Positions 1 to 11,190 of a stretch of 64,000 nucleotides of DNA are shown here, piece by piece. Both the position numbers and the translations under genes were made by a program. How positions within the stretch are numbered: the first letter of the stretch is position 1; every line of letters starts with the position of its first letter. The DNA lies in assembly GCF_029892065.1 (NCBI RefSeq), contig NZ_CP120375.1, positions 186,001-250,000 of the forward strand, written 5' to 3'. The stretch is from Sinorhizobium garamanticum. Lineage in GTDB: Bacteria > Pseudomonadota > Alphaproteobacteria > Rhizobiales > Rhizobiaceae. Under the pieces are notes generated by a model that searched no databases, had not been told where the DNA came from, and saw nothing but the letters and a program-made list of their open reading frames with translations.

Positions 1-713
1 GAGAAGATGTTCTAAATTTACCTGATCCCACGCAACAGCGATCTCCGTTGCGCCGGTCTCGGTGTTGAATTCTGTTCACGACAGCCGGCGGAACGTGCCT
101 CCGGATATTCGCGAACCTACCGGCGCCGAAATTCGACCGGCTGGCGAGAGCCGCCGCGAACAGTGCCCACTGTCCCTCCTCCCTCCCATGCGCTTCTTGG
201 GGTGTTCGCTGTGTCGCGCGACGTGAGGCGCAGCGGAACGTGGCGTGCACTATGGGCCACGACCCGAATTGCCGTCGCCGAAACCCATCGGGCTTTAAAT
301 CGATCCACAAGCACTTAGGGCAGCGGTATCCGCAAGCCTTCAGGCAATCCTTCGTGCCGAACAGACTGCGCTGAGCGAAGATGCGCACACGTGAATGTTG
401 GCTCGCCTTCAGTAGCTCCGCGAAAGCGCGAAGTGGTATGATGGAATGGTTTTATGGCGGGACGCGGGAAACATTCGAGTTGTTATAGCATCGTTATCAG
501 TATTGGTGGTGCTCATGGACCCGAGTAGCCCGGGACGAGAGCTATCGAGATAGAACGCCGGCCATGTTTGGGCAACGGAATTGGTCTAGAGCTAAGAAAA
601 ATCCTGCGGAAGCAGTCAATAAACATCGACTCCAATCTGCAGCCTTCCTTCAGACCAAAATACCTGCAAGTTATGCGATTCGTTTTTGTTCCATTACAGG
701 CAAGGAGAATAGC
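1..713. other. Left-edge non-coding stretch
   Basis: I see no convincing gene here. The only open frames are short and lack family features or a good ribosome binding site. A longer frame that begins at 564 is the upstream extension of the MucR-like gene and is not needed for it. Confidence 0.5.
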
Positions 714-1187
714 ATGACCGAATCGCGCATGGACGCCCGGGAACGCAGACTTGAGCTCACCAGCCGTATCGTCGCGGCCTATCTGAGCCGCAATACTGTG
801 CCCGCCGGGGAAGTGCGGCGCCTGATTGAACAGACCTACGACTCCTTATGTGGCACATCTCAGGCGGAAAAAACCGAACCGGCCAGCGAGTCGCGCCCCG
901 CAGTGCCGATCAAGAAATCAGTCACTGCGGACTTCATCATCTGCCTGGAAAATGGCAAGAAATTCAAATCGCTGAAGCGACATCTGATGGCCAAGTACGG
1001 CCTCACTCCGGAGCAGTATCGTGAGAAGTGGAAGCTTCCCTTCGACTATCCAATGACCGCTCCAAACTACGCCCACCAGCGCTCCCAACTAGCGCGTGCG
1101 ATTGGTCTCGGAAAGAACCCTGAAGGGCCGGCGCCTGCATCCGCGCCCGCCGCGGAAGCTCGTGCCCGCAAGAAGATAAACCTCTAG
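714..1187 (+). CDS. MucR/Ros-family transcriptional regulator
   Basis: A 157-residue protein of the MucR/Ros family, which binds AT-rich promoter DNA and regulates exopolysaccharide and symbiosis genes in rhizobia. The N-terminal half is helical; the core at about residues 80-125 carries the family signature ICLENGKKFKSLKRHL followed by LTPEQYREKW. The ATG at 714 is chosen because AAGGAG lies eight bases upstream; the frame extends to 564 without a signal. The zinc finger looks degenerate: the usual second Cys is Asn (CLENG) and the second His position reads Lys-Tyr, so classical Cys2His2 zinc binding is doubtful. Family assignment is firm; the regulated genes are unknown. Confidence 0.9.
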   Translation: MTESRMDARERRLELTSRIVAAYLSRNTVPAGEVRRLIEQTYDSLCGTSQAEKTEPASESRPAVPIKKSVTADFIICLENGKKFKSLKRHLMAKYGLTPEQYREKWKLPFDYPMTAPNYAHQRSQLARAIGLGKNPEGPAPASAPAAEARARKKINL

Positions 1188-1189
1188 TT

Positions 1190-2414
1190 CCGGTGACATC
1201 TGTTGCTCCAGCCCACGGACACCGGTGTGCGGCGCCGACAGAGCAGCGGCCGTCAACGACGACTGGGAGGGCAGTGCCGTTCTAGCGACGCTCTACCACC
1301 AGGATGTATAAAAGGCGGCCAAGCCTTCGCCAGCCGGTCGACGGGCATTGGCCACAAGGGCGAGATCATCGTCGATATCGCTGCCGTCGGACATGCCGAA
1401 GCAAAAGCCTTCGGTATGGGGCATGCGACCCGAATCGCCCCGAAATGAAACGGACGAAGCTCCCTGCGAAGTCCTGCGACCGCACATCGATGGCCCGCGT
1501 TACGGACGGCATTGTCTCATTGTTTGCCGCCCTGTTTTCAGATGGAAGCCTTTATCCGCGGGAGGCTATTCCTCGAACGGCTTTCGGCCGGAAGCCGTGG
1601 CGGCTCCGCCCTCTGATCCGCGTCATCGTACCATGCTCAGGAGTGCTGTCGTGGTACAAGCCCCAATCACGGCCGCGAAATCGTGGGCAGCGGAGAAGGG
1701 ATCCATGTCGGCGCGAAAGCGCCAATGGGCACCACCACCAAAAGGCAGACACCAGGTGTGAGAAGTCGATGACCTGAATGGGCGCATGATCGAACAGATC
1801 TGGACCGGGAAAATCAGGATTTAACTGTGGGCGGGAGCTCCTTTGGCAGATTTGGACCGATCCGCAGATCATCATACCGGCCAGCGGCTTCTCAAGTACC
1901 GTAGCGAAAGGCCTGACAGAAGACCGCACTCGATCACCGGGGCTACCGGGGTCTTGTGATGAGAAGCGGGAAGAGATCATCCCCACGACCATCAAGAGAG
2001 ACTACCCTCAAGCGAGACCAACCAACAGTTTCGCGCTTGGTCCGGATGTGCAAACAAACTGAATGTGCAAACGAACTGCATGTCGGCCGGGCCCGTCGAA
2101 CGATCAACGCGTCTCGGGTACATCGACCTGCAGAAGCGCGCCATGCGACCGACGAAACGTAACCGTGAAGGAGACAATACACCGGTCCTGGAATGTTTGG
2201 GGATATCTCGTAGTTGATGAGGGTTCCGGGTCCGATGGCTGGGTCTCACAGCGATCTTCTCCGCCATTCGAATTCTCTTCGTCGCACCGCCTGGCAACGC
2301 TCCGCATTCATCCGGGGAAAGCCGTCACCGAACGCTGCCTTATCTTTAGACAGCGGCGCAATAGTTCGATCACCGCCCGACGATCTGACAACTCCTCTCA
2401 AACGCATTTTCGTA
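1190..2414. other. Intergenic region without a supportable gene
   Basis: About 1.2 kb between the MucR-like gene and the nod box. Many overlapping short frames exist on both strands but none shows a recognisable family, a good start signal or consistent codon use. It may hold decayed genes. Confidence 0.4.
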
Positions 2415-2415
2415 T

Positions 2416-2463
2416 ATCCATAAGATGGATGATTGTTATCCCAACTATCGATTATACCAATCC
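2416..2463 (+). promoter_or_regulatory. nod box (NodD-binding promoter element)
   Basis: The sequence starts ATCCATAAGATGGATG and ends ATCGATTATACCAATCC, matching the long conserved nod box (ATCCA...TGGATG...ATCRATTTTACCAATCY) with the inverted repeat ATCCAT/ATGGAT. It lies about 100 bases upstream of nodM in the right orientation, so flavonoid/NodD-dependent expression of nodM-nolF-nolG is inferred. Confidence 0.9.
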
Positions 2464-2564
2464 TGACCAATGCTATTAGAAGATCCTGAATGAAGGCCCC
2501 AGGCGCTTGTCGGTGCTCGTGATTACTGCGTCGGCTGAAGTGCAGGAACGAATTTGGAGAGAAC

Positions 2565-4391
2565 ATGTGCGGCATTGTTGGCATCGTAGGGAAACAGCCG
2601 GTGTCGGAGCGGCTGGTCGATGCGTTGAAGTGGCTGGAATATCGAGGCTATGATTCGGCCGGCGTTGCGACGATCACCGAGGGCGCCTTGCATCGCCGGC
2701 GTGCCGAGGGCAAGCTCGTCAATCTAGAGGCGAGGTTGAAGGAAGAGCCGCTGAGCGGCACCATCGGCATTGCCCACACGCGCTGGGCGACCCATGGTGC
2801 TCCAACGGAGCGCAATGCCCACCCGCATTTCACCGGCGGTGTCGCGGTCGTCCACAACGGCATCATCGAGAATTTTGCGGAAATCAAGGACGAGTTGTCG
2901 GCGGTCGGAGCGGAGTTTCTGACTGAAACCGACACGGAGGTCGTCGCGCATCTTCTCGCGAAATACCGCCGCGAGGGCATGGGCCTGCGTGAGGCCATGC
3001 ATGCGATGCTGAAGCGGGTCAGGGGCGCCTATGCGCTTGCGGTCCTCTTCGAGGATGATCCGTCGACCATCATGGCCGCACGCAACGGACCGCCTCTGGC
3101 GATCGGCCACGGCAACGGCGAGATGTTCCTCGGATCCGACGCGATCGCGCTCGCACCCTTCACCAACGAAATCACCTATCTGGTCGATGGCGACTGGGCG
3201 GTCATCGGCAGGACCGGCGTGCACATCTTCGACACCGAGGGCAACGTCGTCGCGCGCCCGCGGCAGGTCTCGATGGCTGCCGCCTATCTGGTCGACAAGG
3301 GCAATCATCGTCACTTCATGGAAAAGGAGATCTACGAGCAACCGGAGGTGATCTCCCACGCGCTCGGCCACTACATCAACTTCATCGATAATCGGGTCGT
3401 GCCCGTTTCCGACGGCATCGATTTTGCCAAAGTTCCGAGCCTCGCCATCTCCGCTTGTGGCACGGCGTATCTGGCCGGGCTGATCGGCAAATACTGGTTC
3501 GAGCGTTATGCGCGTCTTCCGGTCGAAATCGATGTTGCTTCAGAGTTCCGGTATCGCGAGATCCCGCTCTCGCCGCAATCGGCCGCTCTTTTCATTTCGC
3601 AGTCTGGCGAAACGGCCGATACGCTGGCATCGCTCAGGTACTGCAAGGAACACGGCCTGAAGATCGGTGCCGTCGTCAATACCCGCGAATCGACGATCGC
3701 GCGAGAGTCAGACGCCGTCTTCCCGATCCTCGCCGGTCCCGAGATCGGCGTGGCATCGACCAAGGCCTTCACCTGCCAGCTTGCCGTGCTCGCCGCGCTT
3801 GCCATCGGCGCTGGCCGGGCGCGAGGGGCGGTCAGCGAGCAGGAAGAACAGGCGCTCGTCAGGAGCCTCGCTGAGATGCCGCGGATCATGGGCCAGGTGT
3901 TGAACACCATCCAGCCGAAGATCGAGCTCCTGTCGCGCGAACTGTCGAAGTGCCGTGACGTGCTCTACCTCGGCCGCGGCACCAGCTTCCCGCTGGCGAT
4001 GGAAGGCGCGCTGAAGCTTAAGGAGATTTCCTACATCCATGCGGAAGGCTATGCGGCCGGTGAGCTGAAGCACGGACCGATCGCGCTGATCGACGAGAAC
4101 ATGCCGGTCATCGTCATCGCGCCGCACGACCGCTTCTTCGACAAGACCGTCTCGAACATGCAGGAAGTTGCCGCTCGTGGCGGGCGCATCATTCTCATTA
4201 CGGACGAGACGGGAGCCTCCGTATCGAAGCTCGACACGATGCACACGATCGTGCTGCCGAACGTCGACGAGGTCATCGCTCCGATGATCTTCTCCTTGCC
4301 GGTGCAGCTCCTCGCCTATCACACGGCCGTCTTCACGGGGACCGATGTGGACCAGCCGCGCAATCTCGCCAAATCGGTGACCGTCGAATGA
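2565..4391 (+). CDS. nodM: Glucosamine-fructose-6-phosphate aminotransferase NodM
   Basis: The 608-residue enzyme makes glucosamine-6-phosphate from fructose-6-phosphate and glutamine, supplying precursor for the chitin-oligosaccharide backbone of Nod factors. It begins MCGIVGIVG, giving the N-terminal nucleophile Cys of class II glutamine amidotransferases after Met removal. The amidase domain covers about residues 1-220; two SIS sugar-isomerase domains follow, with SACGTAYLAG near 295 and SQSGETADT near 345. It ends AKSVTVE, as in GlmS. Length is normal for GlmS/NodM. The nod box 100 bases upstream and nolF/nolG downstream mark it as the symbiotic paralogue rather than the housekeeping glmS. 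Confidence 0.95.
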   Translation: MCGIVGIVGKQPVSERLVDALKWLEYRGYDSAGVATITEGALHRRRAEGKLVNLEARLKEEPLSGTIGIAHTRWATHGAPTERNAHPHFTGGVAVVHNGIIENFAEIKDELSAVGAEFLTETDTEVVAHLLAKYRREGMGLREAMHAMLKRVRGAYALAVLFEDDPSTIMAARNGPPLAIGHGNGEMFLGSDAIALAPFTNEITYLVDGDWAVIGRTGVHIFDTEGNVVARPRQVSMAAAYLVDKGNHRHFMEKEIYEQPEVISHALGHYINFIDNRVVPVSDGIDFAKVPSLAISACGTAYLAGLIGKYWFERYARLPVEIDVASEFRYREIPLSPQSAALFISQSGETADTLASLRYCKEHGLKIGAVVNTRESTIARESDAVFPILAGPEIGVASTKAFTCQLAVLAALAIGAGRARGAVSEQEEQALVRSLAEMPRIMGQVLNTIQPKIELLSRELSKCRDVLYLGRGTSFPLAMEGALKLKEISYIHAEGYAAGELKHGPIALIDENMPVIVIAPHDRFFDKTVSNMQEVAARGGRIILITDETGASVSKLDTMHTIVLPNVDEVIAPMIFSLPVQLLAYHTAVFTGTDVDQPRNLAKSVTVE

Positions 4392-4478
4392 TTGTGACAC
4401 TTTCATAAGTGGCAAGGCTCCTCCATCGGAAACGCCAACACTTCGTACTTAGAAATCAAAGCCCGGATAGAGATCCAG

Positions 4479-5582
4479 ATGACGATAATTGGTCGGTGCA
4501 ATTTCGGGAAACTCGCAGTCGCCATAACCATGGTAATCGCCACCCTCCTTTCCGCAGGTTGGGCGATTGCGCAAACTAAACGTGGCAGCCCGATCGAGCT
4601 TGCTCAAGCCGACGTGAGCACCGCCGTTCGGCAGGACATCGTAAACGAAGTCCGTATAGCCGGCTCTCTTACGCCCATTCGACGTTCGACAATGACATCT
4701 CGGATATCCTCGACAATCATTGGGCTGCCCGTGCAGATCGGAGACGTGGTCAAAGCCGGCGACCTCCTCGTCCGTTTTGATACGGAAGCTCTCGGATCGG
4801 CCGTGACAGCACGAACAGCAGAGATGGATGCCCTTAACGCCCAGATCGAACTCGCTGAGTCGGTGCTTGAGCGAAACACCACGCTGGGTGAACGAGGTGC
4901 GGCATCGGAGGCGACGAGGCTTTCAGCGCGGGCGAACGTGCTCAAACTTCGCGCGCAGCTCAGATCGAAACAGGCCGAGGTCGCGGATGCCGAACGCTCA
5001 CTCTCCTATGCAGAATTGCGCGCCGAGTTCGATGGCGTCATTGCTGCGCGTCCGGTGGAACAGGGCCAGACCGTGCCGCTGAACACCGAACTGATGACTA
5101 TTGTCGAGCTCAAGCGGATGGAGGTTGAAGCCGGGGTTCCTACGAGCCGCATCCCATTGGTTCGCCTCAAGCAGCTTGTAGAGCTGACTGTAGAAGGTTT
5201 TCCGGGCCGCACGTTCCCTGGTGAGGTCGTCCGTATCTCGCCCACCGCGGTCGCTGGATCGCGCGCTGTGCGGGTATTCATCGCCATCAATAACAAGGAC
5301 GGCCTATTGAGAGGCGGGATGTTCACCACCGGCATCCTCAAAATCGACGACCAGGAGGATGTTATAGCACTTCCGCCGGCCGCCATCCGGCATGACGCAG
5401 ATGGATCTTTCGTTCTCAAGGTGGAAGGAGGCGTTTTGCGCAGGCAACCTGTCGAGCTCGGCAGGAGTTGGAGCGACCGAAATCTTGTGCAGCTGTCGGG
5501 GGTGAATGAGGGTGATGTTATCGTCACCGCCCCCTTGCCCGATCTCGTCCCCGACACGCCCGTGGCCATCGAGGGCACCTGA
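4479..5582 (+). CDS. nolF: RND efflux periplasmic adaptor NolF
   Basis: A 367-residue membrane-fusion (HlyD/AcrA-type) protein, the length expected for S. meliloti NolF. An N-terminal hydrophobic segment at residues 12-31 serves as signal or anchor. The lipoyl/barrel-sandwich half follows (GLPVQIGDVVKAGDLLVRFDT), then a helical hairpin around residues 110-170 and the beta-barrel region. It links the inner-membrane pump NolG to an outer-membrane channel. It lies 87 bases after nodM and three bases before nolG, the order nodM-nolF-nolG known from S. meliloti, so co-transcription from the nod box is likely. Exported substrate is unproven. Confidence 0.92.
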   Translation: MTIIGRCNFGKLAVAITMVIATLLSAGWAIAQTKRGSPIELAQADVSTAVRQDIVNEVRIAGSLTPIRRSTMTSRISSTIIGLPVQIGDVVKAGDLLVRFDTEALGSAVTARTAEMDALNAQIELAESVLERNTTLGERGAASEATRLSARANVLKLRAQLRSKQAEVADAERSLSYAELRAEFDGVIAARPVEQGQTVPLNTELMTIVELKRMEVEAGVPTSRIPLVRLKQLVELTVEGFPGRTFPGEVVRISPTAVAGSRAVRVFIAINNKDGLLRGGMFTTGILKIDDQEDVIALPPAAIRHDADGSFVLKVEGGVLRRQPVELGRSWSDRNLVQLSGVNEGDVIVTAPLPDLVPDTPVAIEGT

Positions 5583-5585
5583 CGG

Positions 5586-8500
5586 ATGTTCCTTACGCGT
5601 ATCAGCGTCAACCATCCGGTCTTCGCCACCATGATGATGGTGACGATCCTTGTCCTTGGACTCTTTTCATATGGTCGACTAGGCGTCGATCACTACCCCG
5701 AGACCGACCTCCCGATCGTCGTGGTCGAGACCACCTACACCGGAGCGTCACCGGTATCGGTCGAAACCGAGATCTCACGGACGATTGAATCGGCGCTCAA
5801 CACGATCGGCGGCATCGACAGCATCACCTCGGAATCCTACGAAGGACGTTCGATCGTTGCGGTCCAGTTCGAACTCGATGTGGACCCAAAAATCGCGGCG
5901 CAGGAGGTACGCGAGAAAGTTGCGCGGCTGCAAGCGACGTTCCCCGACGGAGTGGATACACCTCAAGTCTCGCGCTTCAAACCGGACGACCAGACAATTC
6001 TCTCTCTTGCGGCATCCTCGTACAGCCGGACGCTGCCCGAAATCACCACGCTTGCCAATCGCGTGATCACTAATCGCCTGAGCGTCATATCCGGCGTCGG
6101 CCAGATTTCACTGGTTGGCGGTAGCGAGCGGCAGGTTCTCGTGATTGTGGATCCTGATCGTTTGGAGGCTTATGGCGTCGGTGTCTCTACCGTCATGGAT
6201 GCAATCCGACGCGAGAACCAGGACCGGGCGGCGGGAACGCTCATATCCGGCATTAACCAGCGGATCGTGACGGTCGAGGGACGCATCGCGGACGCTTCAG
6301 GCTTCAACAGCATCATCGTCGCTCAAAGCGGCGGCTATCCCGTCTACCTCTCGGACGTGGCGACTGTTCTCGACACAGGCGCTGAAGTGACCAGCCGTGC
6401 GAACTTTCAGAGCATGACATCTCTTGGGGTGGATATCGTCAAGATCCGCGGCGCGAACACGGTAGAGGTAGCGTCCGCGCTTCGCAGGGAAATCGCTGCG
6501 TTGAACACAGAACTAGCAAAGGAGAACGTTCAGCTCACCATCACGCGTGACAACTCCCGGCCCATAGCCTCCCAGGTTTCCGAAGTTCAGCGGACGCTGA
6601 TCGAAGGCGGTGTTCTGGCCGTGCTGGTCGTGTTCGTGTTTTTGAACTCCTGGCGATCCACGGTCATCACCGGCCTTACGCTCCCCATTTCAGTCATCGG
6701 CACATTCGCGACCATCTACGCTTTCGGCTTCACGCTGAACGTCATGACGCTGATGGCACTCTCCCTGTCGATTGGTATTCTCATTGACGACGCGATAGTC
6801 GTTCGTGAAAACATCACCCGGCATCTCCATATGGGCAAGGATCATGTCAGGGCGGCGCTCGATGGCACCAACGAGATTGGCCTTGCCGTTCTGTCGACTA
6901 CACTGTGCATTGTCGCGGTGTTTCTACCTGTGGCGTTCATGGGCGGGCTGATTGGTCTCTTCTTCCTGCAGTTTGGCGTTACCGTCGCCGTGGCCGTGGT
7001 GATTTCGCTCTTTGTCTCCTTTAGCCTCGATCCGATGCTGTCGAGCGTTTGGTACGACCCCCAATCTCAAAAAGGTGCTAAGCGAGGCTTCTTCGGTCGG
7101 ATGATTGAGCGATTCGATCAATGGTTCGAGGGTCTCACGAGCCGGTACCGCTCTGTCATTCACTGGTCATTCGACCACCGGAAAACGACGATTGCTGTTG
7201 TCGTTGGCATGTTCGTTGGCAGCCTGGTGCTTGTGCCGCGCATCGGAACTGAGTTTTTGCCGCCAGCCGACCAGGGTGAAGTGAGCATATCGCTAGAAGC
7301 CAACGAAGGCGCTTCCCTCGATTATATGGCCGCAAAGGTCGGCCAAGTCGAACAAGTGCTGCGGGAATTCGATTATGTCGCCTCGACCTATTCCACCATC
7401 AACTCCCGCGGAGTGCGCGGCTCGAACCAGGCCATGGTGGCCGTGCAACTTGTGCCCAGCGATCAACGGAGGCTGACGACGGCGGAAACCATTGATCCCA
7501 TCCGTCAGCGGCTTGCTAGAATCGCCGGCCTAGATATCTCCGTCAGACAGCCTTCCGGACTGAGCGGATCGTTGAAGCCGCTGGAACTCTCGATTCTCGG
7601 GGATGGTGATGAAGAGCTGCGACGGCTCTCCGATCAAATCACCTCGGCGCTCGCGGCTATCCCAGGCGCGACGGAAATCGAATCTTCGATTGAAAATGTT
7701 CGACCAACGCTGGCGGTCCGGGTACGCCGAGAGGCGGCGAGCGATCTGGGCGTGTCGATCGCGATGATCGGCGATACGCTCAGGCCACTCATCGCCGGCG
7801 ATGCGATATCCGTATGGAACGGCCCCGACGGAGAGCCCCATGATGTTGTGGTGCGTCTGCCCCCGACCGGCCGACGGGATGCCGCACAGCTCCGCAATCT
7901 CACAATCTCGACCGGCCGTACGGACGACAACGGCAAGCCGGTAACAGTATTGCTGGATCAAGTCGCCGACGTCGTCGAGGGCACCGCGGCTGATGCAATC
8001 ACCCGCAAGGATCTATCGCGGGAGGTCCGCATATCCAGTAATATCGAAGGAAGAGCTTTGGGCGACGTTGCGGCCGATCTGAACGCCGCGATCGCAAAGA
8101 TGGACATCCCGGTCGGATTTCGCATCTCGTTCGGCGGTGATGCGAAGAACCTGGCCGAGAGCACCGCCTATGCACTCCAGTCGCTGGTGCTAGCCGCAAT
8201 CTTCATCTACATCATTCTGGCTTCTCAGTTCGGCTCCTTCATCCAGCCAATTGCTATTATGATGACATTGCCGCTATCCCTGATGGGCGCCCTACTTGGT
8301 CTTCTGTTTACCGGATCGACTCTCAACATGTTCTCGATGATCGGCTTCGTCATGCTGATGGGGCTGGTGACCAAGAACGCGATTCTTCTCGTCGACTACT
8401 CCAATCTAGGCGTTCGGGAAGGCAAGAGTCTGCGTCAGAGCCTCGCTGATGCCGGAGCGGTAAGGCTCCGGCCGATCGTAATGACGACCCTCGCCATGAT

Positions 8501-8807
8501 CTTCGGTATGCTCCCGACGGCCTTGGGCTTAGGCGAAGGCGGCGCGCAGCGCGCCCCGATGGCCCATGCGGTCATCGGCGGGTTGATATCCTCGACCCTC
8601 CTCACTTTGGTCTTTGTGCCTGTCGTACTCACGTACCTCGATGCCTTGGCCAGGCGCGTCAAACGCTGGCTCACGCATCCTGCAGAGACGAACGCCTCGG
8701 CTCAGCCCAACGACTTCGATAAGCACGAAAGTCGTACTGTCTCTGTCGCAGGCGAGCAGACCACGACAACACCGATCGGACGTCAGTTCGGCACAGCAAA
8801 TAAGTGA
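5586..8807 (+). CDS. nolG: RND-family inner-membrane transporter NolG (NolGHI)
   Basis: A 1073-residue AcrB/HAE1-type proton-driven pump. The first transmembrane helix (residues 15-31) precedes a large periplasmic loop; a block of helices starts at about 335 with [15 protein letters not shown], the family motif with the proton-relay acidic pair. A second periplasmic loop is followed by a second helix block with [18 protein letters not shown]. The single uninterrupted frame corresponds to what was first described in S. meliloti as separate nolG, nolH and nolI. It forms an operon with nolF and probably needs a TolC-type outer channel encoded elsewhere. Confidence 0.93.
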   Translation: MFLTRISVNHPVFATMMMVTILVLGLFSYGRLGVDHYPETDLPIVVVETTYTGASPVSVETEISRTIESALNTIGGIDSITSESYEGRSIVAVQFELDVDPKIAAQEVREKVARLQATFPDGVDTPQVSRFKPDDQTILSLAASSYSRTLPEITTLANRVITNRLSVISGVGQISLVGGSERQVLVIVDPDRLEAYGVGVSTVMDAIRRENQDRAAGTLISGINQRIVTVEGRIADASGFNSIIVAQSGGYPVYLSDVATVLDTGAEVTSRANFQSMTSLGVDIVKIRGANTVEVASALRREIAALNTELAKENVQLTITRDNSRPIASQVSEVQRTLIEGGVLAVLVVFVFLNSWRSTVITGLTLPISVIGTFATIYAFGFTLNVMTLMALSLSIGILIDDAIVVRENITRHLHMGKDHVRAALDGTNEIGLAVLSTTLCIVAVFLPVAFMGGLIGLFFLQFGVTVAVAVVISLFVSFSLDPMLSSVWYDPQSQKGAKRGFFGRMIERFDQWFEGLTSRYRSVIHWSFDHRKTTIAVVVGMFVGSLVLVPRIGTEFLPPADQGEVSISLEANEGASLDYMAAKVGQVEQVLREFDYVASTYSTINSRGVRGSNQAMVAVQLVPSDQRRLTTAETIDPIRQRLARIAGLDISVRQPSGLSGSLKPLELSILGDGDEELRRLSDQITSALAAIPGATEIESSIENVRPTLAVRVRREAASDLGVSIAMIGDTLRPLIAGDAISVWNGPDGEPHDVVVRLPPTGRRDAAQLRNLTISTGRTDDNGKPVTVLLDQVADVVEGTAADAITRKDLSREVRISSNIEGRALGDVAADLNAAIAKMDIPVGFRISFGGDAKNLAESTAYALQSLVLAAIFIYIILASQFGSFIQPIAIMMTLPLSLMGALLGLLFTGSTLNMFSMIGFVMLMGLVTKNAILLVDYSNLGVREGKSLRQSLADAGAVRLRPIVMTTLAMIFGMLPTALGLGEGGAQRAPMAHAVIGGLISSTLLTLVFVPVVLTYLDALARRVKRWLTHPAETNASAQPNDFDKHESRTVSVAGEQTTTTPIGRQFGTANK

Positions 8808-8813
8808 GGTCGT

Positions 8814-9251
8814 ATGCATGAAATTTCCCTCGCGGACGTACCGGGGTTGGTTGGCCAGGAACTCGGTACATCCAAATGGATCACTGTCGATCAAAGGATG
8901 ATCAACCTCTTCGCCGATGCGACCCATGACCATCAATTCATTCACGTGGACCCGGAACGCGCAGCGGCCGAAAGCTATGGAAAGGTATGCTTTCGCGCTC
9001 TGCGCGCATCGAACTTCGTGCTCGAGGTCGCCAGGTCCTGTGCCGGGAGACGGACGCACGCGCCAACCGGCCGAGAAGCACTAGAAAGCCAAGCCCGCTC
9101 CAAACACCTCGATCGCGTAGAAATACAGTTCGGCGTCAAGAGCGCGCTTGCTATTAGCGGAATGTCGAAACCCGTGCCGTTCTCCGAAACAAGGAAACAC
9201 CCAACCGGCCTAGCGCAGTGCCGAAGCGCAGCAACAATCGCTCGGGTATGA
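8814..9251 (+). pseudogene. nodN: Truncated nodN (MaoC-like dehydratase)
   Basis: The first ~55 residues match NodN, a MaoC/hot-dog dehydratase-like nodulation protein: MHEISLADVPGLVGQELGTS, then WITVDQRMINLFADATHDHQFIHVDPERAAAES, including the Asp/His active-site motif. NodN normally continues with a glycine-rich active-site segment for about 160 residues in all. Here the sequence turns into basic, low-complexity residues after AAAES and ends at 145, so the 3' part has been replaced or frameshifted. It begins six bases after nolG with a GAGGT ribosome binding site, the expected place for nodN. I regard it as non-functional. Confidence 0.8.
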
Positions 9252-9680
9252 TTCGGCGGCACCACCGCGTTCCTCACCGTGAAAGAGGGACAGCAATCAG
9301 CACGCCGCCAGCATCGTGGCGAATGCGATCGGGTTTGCCAGGACGCGATCGGCCGCTGCAAAGAAGAAGAACACAGCATTGCTGTAACGGCATTATCGCC
9401 GCTCGTTGAACGCCAAGCGATGCTCCACATAGAACGCCGAGGTGTCTATGGGCCGCTTCTCGTTCGCGGTCAGTTTCTTGATATACTGCTTCGTGGGGCC
9501 GTTGGTGGCGGTGAGAGGGCAGGCGCGGTCAGCAACATGCAACAAGGTTCAGTGCCGATGTCAATCTTTTGCTGACTTTTCCTGGCGCACATCCTTGGGG
9601 CCCAGGAGCAAAGCTGTGCTGGTAAAACTTACGTCTGAGCTCAACCACTCGAACATGGAGTAATCGCGGCGCGACCGTCT
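9252..9680. other. Short intergenic relic region before the IS
   Basis: No intact gene. The minus strand at about 9400-9500 encodes a short stretch containing KQYIKKLTANEKRPIDTSA then a stop at about 9400, which looks like a fragment of a real protein I cannot name. Confidence 0.3.
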
Positions 9681-9762
9681 CTGGTTTTTGGGCTGGTGAG
9701 GGTGGTTGCCCCCGATAGGATGGAAAAACGGGCTCTCGATTGGAACCGGGGCCAAACATCGG

Positions 9763-10806
9763 ATGGAGGCAACCTTGAACCAATATATTGGCCTTGATGT
9801 TTCATTGAAAGATACCGCAATTTCGATCCGGGAGGACGGGAAACGGATCTGGCGGGGGAAATGTCCTTCGGATCCCAATCTTCTCGCGCAGATGATCCGC
9901 AAAAAAGCTCCGCGCGCGCGGCGCGTCGTATTCGAAACGGGACCGCTGTCGACGTGGTTCTATCACGCGCTGACGAGCGAGGGGTTGCCGGCGGTCTGCA
10001 TTGAAGCGCGGCACGCGCAAAAGGTATTGAACGAAACGCTCAACAAAACCGATGCCAACGATGCGGACGGTTTAGCTCAACTCGCTGAAGCAGGCTTTTA
10101 CAAAGCGGTTCGCGTCAAGTCGTTTGACGCTATGATGGCCCGCACGTTGGTGGCTGCCCGCGAACAGCTTCTGAACATCTCAACACAACTTGGCAATCAA
10201 ATCCGCGGTCTGATGAAGACCTTCGGTCTGATCATCCCAAAAGGGAAGGGTCGGGTGTTTGATGGCGATGTGCGGAAGCTTTTAGATGGGAACGTCGAGC
10301 TTGCGAAGATTATCTTGCCTCTTTTGGAGGCGTGGTACGATATCCGCAAGCGCGCAGCCGATCTTGGTCGCCAGCTGCTTATAGTGGCCCGTCGGAGCGA
10401 AGCCACGAAGCTATTGATGACGATTCCGGGAATCGGCGCGGTCACGGCGGTGTCCTACGTTACAGCAATTGAAAATCCAGAAAACTTTCGAACGTCGCGC
10501 TCGGTGGGCGCCTGGCTTGGGCTGACAACCCGGCGTTATCAGTCAGGCGAGGTCGACTATGACGGCCATATCTCGCGAAGGGGTGACAATCGTTTACGTG
10601 GGTTGCTTTATGAAGCAGCGACAGTGCTTCTGACGAGAACCAGTGCCAGGACGGAGAGCAGTCTCAAGCGTTGGGGACTTAAGCTGCGCGAGCGACTTGG
10701 CTTCAAACGGGCCGCCGTGGCCGTCGCCCGGAAACTCGCGGTCATCATGCACAGCATGCTCAAGACGGGAGAAGTGTTCAACGCATCGGCTGGCGCGACC
10801 ATATAG
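9763..10806 (+). mobile_element. IS110-family transposase (intact)
   Basis: A 347-residue DEDD-type transposase of the IS110 family (piv/MooV-like). The RuvC-like domain starts with YIGLDVSLKDTAISI (first Asp), continues with VVFETGP (Glu) and KTDANDADGLA (Asp pair). The C-terminal transposase-20 domain holds LLMTIPGIGAVTAVSYVTAI and a conserved Ser region. The ATG at 9763 is preferred over an upstream TTG at 9706. IS110 elements usually lack terminal inverted repeats, so exact ends cannot be set; conserved non-coding flanks probably run from about 9680 to 10850. No frame disruptions are visible. Confidence 0.9.
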
Positions 10807-11190
10807 GAGACGTTTAGCCTTCCTCCCTCAGCGCGCCATCTAACTTTGGGTGCTGAGCGTCCCTGCTGCGGACGTGGGCAGGATCATTCCGCTTCTGGTG
10901 GCTGCAGCTCGTTGAGACTGCGCCTCGAACATCAGGAAGATCCCACCTGCGAAAACCATTGTGCGGCGACATTTGTCGACCGCGGAGACAACCCTGCTCC
11001 CAGCATTGGATAGCTCCGAAGGACACGGCCGGTGAGGGCGGATCCAGCCAATCAGTTCAGCCGGTTTGCCTGTCCCGCAAGCCGGAAAGGGTCGCTGAAT
11101 GCTCAAACCAGCTTGACGGATGGACTGCGATTAGACAACCACCACAGTTCACTCCGCCGCTTCTGCGCCGACAATCTCCGCCGCGTCGAT
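10807..11190. other. Non-coding stretch between IS and regulator
   Basis: No supportable gene. The left part probably includes the right flank of the IS110 element. Confidence 0.4.

Noticed and set aside
1552..1995. 147-residue minus-strand frame
   Set aside because: No recognisable family, poor start context and overlapped by equally long frames on the other strand.
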